From Erwinia sp. (GTDB taxonomy: Bacteria; Pseudomonadota; Gammaproteobacteria; Enterobacterales; Enterobacteriaceae): a stretch of DNA of 12,344 bases. Position 1 is the stretch's first letter. Each line of letters starts with the position of its first letter. The notes under the pieces were generated by a model that ran no database searches, was not told the DNA's origin, and was given only the letters and a program-made list of their open reading frames with translations. The position numbers and the translations under genes are program-made. Where the stretch lies: assembly GCA_003512805.1 (NCBI GenBank), contig DOOK01000378.1, positions 1 to 12,344 on the forward strand, read 5' to 3'. This document shows positions 8,834 to 12,344 of the stretch, piece by piece.

Positions 8834-9460
8834 ATGAAAAGAATAATGCCCCTCGCGGCGTTGGCTTTGCTGACGCTGACCGGCTGCTCTGTAGGCAAAT
8901 ACGAATACAGCAAAGAAGCGCTGAAGCGCGTCGATATGAGCTTTACCGGCATCCCCACTATCCTTGGCGCCGGATCGCTGGGCACCAGCATCCCTATTAC
9001 GCCAGAGTACAGCCTTACCGCCGCTCATGTGGCCAGGCTCTCTGTGCAGCGCGTTAAGGCTTACCACCCTTATTGCGATCTGGCGATTATTTACCATAAA
9101 AATGATATTAAAACGCTGCCGAAATTCCGCGAAGGTGACATTGGCGCGCCGGTGAAAATGTACGGCTACAGCTTTATTACCGCCATGCCAGTAGAATCTT
9201 CCGGCGTCAATCTGGCATTGACCGGGATTCGTAATGAGTGGAATAAACGCCCCTGCGTGGCGATGGCTTCGAATGCGGGCGTGGTACAGGGTATGTCGGG
9301 CGGAGCGGTGTATAACGGCGATGATACTATTGGCGGCGTAATCGTCGGGTTCACGCGTCAAATTAAACGACATAAAGTTGACAGCGTCCCGCTGAAAGAT
9401 GTGTCGCTTTATATTCCTTACGATGACTTTAAAGATTGGTTACAAAAAACGACCTCTTAA
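8834..9460 (+). CDS. Predicted lipoprotein with trypsin-like serine protease domain
   Basis: 208 residues, gene not recognised by name. The first 18 residues are a lipoprotein signal (basic MKR, hydrophobic core, lipobox LTGC with Cys18); Ser19 after the Cys predicts outer-membrane sorting. The rest resembles a compact chymotrypsin-fold protease: His65 in LTAAHVAR, Asp82 in YCDLAIIY and Ser155 in VQGMSGGAVY, with a following GGVIVGF strand. The triad appears complete and in the right order and spacing, so I infer an active or recently active protease; Cys81 and Cys141 could form a disulfide. The ATG at 8834 lacks a good ribosome binding site (GTAAACATT precedes it); an ATG four codons later is possible but would shorten the signal. 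It is transcribed opposite to yciO and rluB, replaces E. coli yciQ at this position, and follows an AT-rich region, suggesting acquisition. The substrate is unknown. Confidence 0.85.
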   Translation: MKRIMPLAALALLTLTGCSVGKYEYSKEALKRVDMSFTGIPTILGAGSLGTSIPITPEYSLTAAHVARLSVQRVKAYHPYCDLAIIYHKNDIKTLPKFREGDIGAPVKMYGYSFITAMPVESSGVNLALTGIRNEWNKRPCVAMASNAGVVQGMSGGAVYNGDDTIGGVIVGFTRQIKRHKVDSVPLKDVSLYIPYDDFKDWLQKTTS

Positions 9461-9520
9461 CCGACCTGTTTTTATCATTTAGCGCTAAAGAAAATAAGCG
9501 CAGGTATAAGGTTCATTTCT

Positions 9521-9554
9521 TCAGGCTCGCCTTTTTGACGAGCCTGATTTTATT
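9521..9554 (+). terminator. Intrinsic terminator after the lipoprotein gene
   Basis: TCAGGCTCG (9521-9529) and CGAGCCTGA (9539-9547) form a perfect 9-bp stem with a 9-base loop, followed by TTTTATT. It terminates plus-strand transcription between the lipoprotein gene and the convergent yciO; in the yciO direction the stem lacks a U-tract, so it is weaker there. Confidence 0.85.
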
Positions 9555-10174
9555 TAGAGGAAAGGTGTCACGTCGCCTACGCCTTCGCGTACAATCTGCG
9601 CCGTGCTTTCGGTTAAATCAATTACCGTGGTAGGCTGCTGTCCCAGATAGCCGCCGTGAATAATTAAATCGACCTGCTTACCAATCGTCTCCTGAATGGC
9701 TTCCGGATCGGATTCGGTAAAATCGTTGCCCGGCAGCATGAGTGACGTGGACATTAAAGGCTCATTCAGCGCCTCCAGCAGCGCCAGCGCCACCGGATTA
9801 GAAGGCACACGCAGGCCGATGGTCTTACGTTTATCGTTCATCAGACGGCGCGGTACCTCTTTGGTCGCCTTTAAAATAAACGTGTAGTTGCCTGGCGTAT
9901 TATTTTTAATCAGGCGAAACGCCGTATTGTCCACATACGCATAAGTAGACAGCTCTGAAAGATCGCGACAGACCAGCGTAAAGTTATGATCGCTGTCCAG
10001 CTGCCTGATACGACAGATGCGTTCCATGGCGTTTTTATCTTCCAGCCTGCAGCCCAGCGCATAGCCCGAGTCCGTAGGATAAACGATGACCGACCCTTTG
10101 TGCAGCAGCTCTACGGCCTGTTTGATCAGCCGTGGCTGAGGGTTTTCCGGGTGTATATAAAAGAACTGACTCAT
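9554..10174 (-). CDS. yciO: YciO, Sua5/YrdC/YwlC-family protein
   Basis: Member of the YrdC/Sua5 fold family; related enzymes make threonylcarbamoyl-AMP for tRNA t6A, but YciO itself is a paralogue and E. coli relies on TsaC for t6A. The product is 206 residues, equal to E. coli. Conserved blocks: YPTDSGYALGC (about 36-46), RICRIRQL, NNTPGNYTFILKATKEVPRR, the KRKTIGLRVPSNP nucleotide-binding segment, STSLMLPG, and a C-terminal VREGVGDVTPFL. The frame extends 14 codons upstream, but the ATG at 10172-10174 (MSQFFYIHPENPQ) is the family start and has GAGG 6 bases ahead. It starts 38 bases after the rnm stop on the same strand, so the two are probably one operon, as in E. coli. The usual downstream yciQ is absent. 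Confidence 0.95.
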   Translation of the reverse strand: MSQFFYIHPENPQPRLIKQAVELLHKGSVIVYPTDSGYALGCRLEDKNAMERICRIRQLDSDHNFTLVCRDLSELSTYAYVDNTAFRLIKNNTPGNYTFILKATKEVPRRLMNDKRKTIGLRVPSNPVALALLEALNEPLMSTSLMLPGNDFTESDPEAIQETIGKQVDLIIHGGYLGQQPTTVIDLTESTAQIVREGVGDVTPFL

Positions 10175-10212
10175 AATCAACCTCATGCCTGTCGCGCGAC
10201 GGGCGAACAGGA

Positions 10213-11076
10213 TCAAATTTCAGGAAAGCGCAGCCAGACGGCTTCCACACCGGCCGGAAGCCACAATTTTTTCCCCAGCTCTATCCACGGACAGGGCTGA
10301 TGAAAATCAGACCCCTGCGACGCGGCCAGCTGGTAGTCCTGCGCGTATCGTGCCAGCTGCGTACGCTCATTGGGCGCCTGCTGGCACTGTGCCACTTCCA
10401 TTGCGTCTCCCCCTTTTTCTTTAAAGTGGGCGAGTAAACGCTTCAACCATTTTGCGGAAAGCCCGTAGCGCCCTGGATGGGCCAGCACGGCGCGTCCGCC
10501 GGAATGATGAATGGCATCAATGGCTTGTTCAATTGTACACCACTGTGGCGGGACGTAACCTGTTTTGCCGCGCGCCAGGTAATTTTTAAACACCTGCGCC
10601 ATATTATCGGCCTTGCCCTGGGCTATTAAGAAGCGGGCAAAATGTCCCCGCGTGATCGCGCCCCCCTCTGCCAGCGCCAGCGCACCTTCCAGTGCCCCAG
10701 GAATACGCGCTTTCTCCAGACGCTCGGCAATCAGCCGTGCACGCGCCAGTCGCCGGTCACCCTGCTCCTGCAAAAACTGCTTCAGCACGGGATGCTCTTC
10801 AGACACGCCCAGGCCAACAATATGAATTTCGTGGTTTTCCCACAGCGAAGAAACTTCGACCCCTGCAATCAGCCGTAACGGTAATTGATGCTTAGCGATA
10901 GCTTCACGTGCGGGCTGTATGCCTTCTACCGAATCGTGATCGGTGATGGCAAGCACGCCGACACGCTGTTCTACGGCTCTGAACACCAGCTCTTCGGGCG
11001 TCAACAGGCCGTCAGAGGCGCGGGTGTGGCTGTGTAAATCGTAGATGGGCCAGGGATTAAGCGGGGTTGCAGACAA
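10213..11076 (-). CDS. rnm: RNase AM, 5'-3' exoribonuclease of the PHP family
   Basis: PHP-domain metallo-enzyme (YciV/TrpH); the E. coli protein matures 5' ends of rRNAs and also degrades short RNA and 3',5'-bisphosphate nucleotides. The product is 287 residues (E. coli 293), the difference being mainly the divergent C-terminus after AGVEAVW. Metal ligands are visible: His15 and His17 in YDLHSHTRASDG with Asp22, Asp46-His47-Asp48 in ITDHDS, Glu74 in AGVEVSS, His82/His85 in NHEIHIVG, the HPGRYGLS loop, and Asp257/His259 in SQGSDFHQPCPW. The start is a TTG at 11074-11076: no in-frame ATG precedes the PHP motif, and GGAG (11082-11085) lies 5 bases upstream. Divergent from the trp operon, operonic with yciO. 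Confidence 0.94.
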   Translation of the reverse strand: MSATPLNPWPIYDLHSHTRASDGLLTPEELVFRAVEQRVGVLAITDHDSVEGIQPAREAIAKHQLPLRLIAGVEVSSLWENHEIHIVGLGVSEEHPVLKQFLQEQGDRRLARARLIAERLEKARIPGALEGALALAEGGAITRGHFARFLIAQGKADNMAQVFKNYLARGKTGYVPPQWCTIEQAIDAIHHSGGRAVLAHPGRYGLSAKWLKRLLAHFKEKGGDAMEVAQCQQAPNERTQLARYAQDYQLAASQGSDFHQPCPWIELGKKLWLPAGVEAVWLRFPEI

Positions 11077-11109
11077 AAGGACTCCGGAAAGCGCTAAAAA
11101 GGTCGCAGC

Positions 11110-11115
11110 ATGATA
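11110..11115 (-). promoter_or_regulatory. Possible rnm-yciO promoter -10
   Basis: Minus-strand TATCAT is five of six to the sigma-70 -10, about 34 bases upstream of the rnm TTG start. No convincing -35 is found 16-18 bases further upstream, so this is a weak call. It lies back to back with the trp promoter. Confidence 0.25.
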
Positions 11116-11145
11116 CCCGCAATTAACGGTAAGAGAAAAAGAGTA

Positions 11146-11174
11146 TTGACATTTCCGCCACGAACCCGTTAACT
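11146..11174 (+). promoter_or_regulatory. trp operon promoter
   Basis: TTGACA (11146-11151), a 17-base spacer and TTAACT (11169-11174). The consensus -35 and the TTAACT -10 embedded in the operator are the same arrangement as in E. coli trp. The predicted start of transcription is near 11181-11183, in the ACGCAAGTTCAC segment shared with E. coli. Confidence 0.93.
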
Positions 11175-11180
11175 AGTACG
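11161..11180 (+). promoter_or_regulatory. TrpR operator, left half degraded
   Basis: CGAACCCGTTAACTAGTACG occupies the position of the E. coli trp operator, which reads CGAACTAGTTAACTAGTACG. The right half-site AACTAGTACG is intact; the left differs at two central positions (TA replaced by CC), losing the CTAG core. Overlap with the -10 means repression would work by blocking RNA polymerase, as in E. coli. Confidence 0.8.
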
Positions 11181-11206
11181 CAAGTTCACACACAAGGTAG
11201 CGAAAA

Positions 11207-11254
11207 ATGAAAAACACAATGACAACGAACGGCTGGTGGCGTACTTCTCCCTGA
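11207..11254 (+). CDS. trpL: trp operon leader peptide
   Basis: A 15-residue peptide, MKNTMTTNGWWRTSP. Tandem Trp codons at positions 10-11 are the tryptophan sensor for attenuation: a ribosome that stalls on them when charged tRNA-Trp is scarce allows the antiterminator to form. ATG at 11207 is preceded by AAGG at 9 bases. The GWWRTS core matches E. coli TrpL (GWWRTS near its end), whereas the N-terminal part differs. It lies 30 bases or so after the transcription start and directly before the attenuator. Confidence 0.95.
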   Translation: MKNTMTTNGWWRTSP

Positions 11255-11327
11255 ACGGGCGGAGGAGTCATGCACGCAGCTGTCGCTGTAACGCTACCCA
11301 GGCCCGCCACCCGCGGGCCTTTTTTTT
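11243..11327 (+). terminator. trp attenuator (1:2 pause hairpin and terminator)
   Basis: The pause hairpin pairs ACTTCTCC (11243-11250, within the end of trpL) with GGAGGAGT (11261-11268), 8 bp with one G-U. The terminator pairs GGCCCGC (11301-11307) with GCGGGCC (11313-11319), a perfect 7-bp GC stem with CACCC loop, followed by eight T (11320-11327). A competing antiterminator can form between CGGGC (11256-11260) and GCCCG (11302-11306). Together with trpL this is a standard transcription attenuator for the trp operon. Confidence 0.93.
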
Positions 11328-11329
11328 AG
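11270..11329 (+). CDS. Possible 19-codon ORF through the trp attenuator
   Basis: ATG at 11270 opens a 19-codon frame that runs through the terminator stem and T-run and stops with TAG at 11327-11329, 21 bases before the trpE ATG. GGAGG lies 4 bases ahead, a stronger ribosome binding match than those of trpL or trpE, though spacing is short and it sits in the pause hairpin. The peptide resembles nothing known. It may simply be a by-product of RNA base-pairing constraints. Confidence 0.25.
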   Translation: MHAAVAVTLPRPATRGPFF

Positions 11330-11350
11330 CTAATTTTGAGAACTGACCTT

Positions 11351-12330
11351 ATGCAAACGCAAACTACAGTGAAGTTGATTACCGGCACCGCGTCCTATCG
11401 TGAGGATCCGGCCGCGCTTTTCCATCAGCTCTGCGGCGCACGCCCCGCTACGCTGCTGCTGGAGTCGGCGGACATTGACAGCAAGCGTAACCTGCAAAGC
11501 CTGCTGATTATCGACAGCGCTTTGCGCATTAAAGCGCTGGGCGATACCGTTACCGTACAGGCACTTTCAGAGAACGGCCGGGCGCTGTTACCGCTGATGG
11601 ATGCCGCCCTGCCCGAGTCGGTGATCAATACCGTTCGTCCTGATGGCCGCGAGCTACGTTTTCCGCAGGAGAGCGAGGTGCAGGACGAAGACTCTCGCCT
11701 GAAGACCCTGTCGGTGTTTGACGCGCTGCGCCTGATCCCCCATCTGCTGAAAAGCCCGGCAGACGAACGCGAGGCCATGCTGCTGGGTGGCCTGTTCGCT
11801 TATGACCTGGTCGCTGGCTTTGAAGATCTGCCCGCCCTGAACAACGACCAGCGCTGCCCCGACTACTGCTTTTACCTGGCAGAAACGTTACTGGTGATCG
11901 ACCATCAGAATCAAAGTGCACGCCTGCAGGCCAGCCTGTTTACGGCAGCGCCCGGAGAATTTTTGCGCCTGCAGCGCCGCATTGAACAGCTGCACAGCCA
12001 GATGCTGCAGCCTGCGCCCGCTATCCCTGTGCAGCCGCTGGAGACAATGTCGCTCAGCGTCAGCCAGAACGATGAAGAGTACTGCGCCGTGGTGCGCAAT
12101 ATGCAGGAAGCTATCCGTATCGGTGAAATTTTCCAGGTTGTGCCTTCGCGTCGCTTCTCGCTGCCCTGCCCGTCGCCGTTGGCCGCCTACGACACCCTGA
12201 AAAACAGTAATCCAAGCCCCTATATGTTTTTTATGCAGGATCAGGATTTCAGTCTGTTCGGCGCCTCGCCGGAAAGTTCGCTGAAATATTCCGCCGACAG
12301 CCGCCAGATCGAAATCTATCCGATTGCCGG
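11351..12330 (+). CDS. trpE: Anthranilate synthase component I (TrpE), 3'-truncated by contig end
   Basis: Catalyses chorismate plus ammonia to anthranilate with the TrpG glutaminase, the first step of tryptophan synthesis, feedback-inhibited by tryptophan. About 326 of roughly 520 codons are present. ATG at 11351 gives MQTQTTVKLI, aligning to E. coli TrpE from its first residue. The regulatory LLLESAD motif (Ser39, equivalent to E. coli Ser40) is intact, suggesting normal feedback inhibition. Further blocks: LGGLFAYDLVAGFEDLP, IGEIFQVVPSRRFSLPCPSPLAAY (in part the start of the chorismate-binding domain), NPSPYMFFMQD and FGASPESSLKY. The gene breaks off at IEIYPIAG; the rest of the catalytic domain is missing. 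The residues that would follow (DRKS) come from adapter sequence, whereas the family continues TRPRG. First structural gene after the attenuator. Confidence 0.95.
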
Positions 12331-12344
12331 AGATCGGAAGAGCG
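12331..12344 (+). other. Untrimmed Illumina adapter sequence
   Basis: AGATCGGAAGAGCG is identical to the first 14 bases of the common Illumina TruSeq adapter. It begins precisely where the trpE reading departs from the highly conserved YPIAGTRPRG motif. These bases are a library artefact at a contig end, not genome. Confidence 0.95.

Noticed and set aside
8792..9373. 193-codon open frame on the minus strand opposite the lipoprotein gene
   Set aside because: The plus strand has a coherent signal peptide, lipobox and protease triad; the minus-strand product has none and is rich in His/Arg/Ala.
11425..12099. Minus-strand frames of 117, 98 and 62 codons opposite trpE
   Set aside because: Antisense shadows of trpE; no motifs, Ser/Arg-rich composition.

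Overview
This is a chromosomal, core-genome stretch of an enteric gammaproteobacterium (Enterobacterales). Every recognised protein closely resembles its E. coli K-12 counterpart as I remember it, often at the same length (CysB 324, SohB 349, BtuR 196, YciO 206 residues). The gene order cysB-topA-yciN-sohB-yciK-btuR-rluB-[x]-yciO-rnm-trpLE is the E. coli trp-cysB neighbourhood read in the opposite direction. The sequence divergence and the lack of yciQ make me suspect Erwiniaceae (Pantoea/Erwinia-like), but that is inference; no rRNA or other taxonomic marker is present.

Layout. 1-1116: cysB (minus), the LysR-type master regulator of cysteine biosynthesis, with its promoter. 1197-3815: topA (minus), DNA topoisomerase I, followed upstream by a ~330-base leader/promoter region shared divergently with yciN. 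4147-4478: yciN (plus), a small conserved protein, convergent with sohB (minus, 4485-5534), an inner-membrane S49 protease. 5734-7079: yciK-btuR, a tightly overlapping plus-strand pair (SDR oxidoreductase and corrinoid adenosyltransferase), closed by a strong bidirectional terminator shared with rluB (minus, 7118-7984), the 23S rRNA pseudouridine synthase. 7985-8833: 849 bases with no convincing gene, partly very AT-rich and dense in inverted repeats. 8834-9460: a plus-strand predicted lipoprotein with a complete trypsin-like His-Asp-Ser triad, sitting where E. coli carries yciQ; this is the one clearly accessory element. 9554-11076: yciO and rnm (both minus), probably one transcript. 11146-12330: the start of the trp operon with promoter, TrpR operator, leader peptide with tandem Trp codons, attenuator and the first 326 complete codons of trpE.

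The last 14 bases (12331-12344) match the Illumina adapter and are not genomic: trpE is cut off by a contig end carrying untrimmed adapter.

The genes do not form one pathway. They are independent housekeeping units: sulfur regulation, DNA supercoiling, envelope proteolysis, cobalamin salvage, rRNA modification and maturation, and tryptophan synthesis. I did not find a clear new multi-gene system. The best candidates for novelty are the lipoprotein protease with its structured AT-rich upstream region, and some departures from E. coli in the trp control region (a degraded TrpR half-site and a second small ORF through the attenuator).
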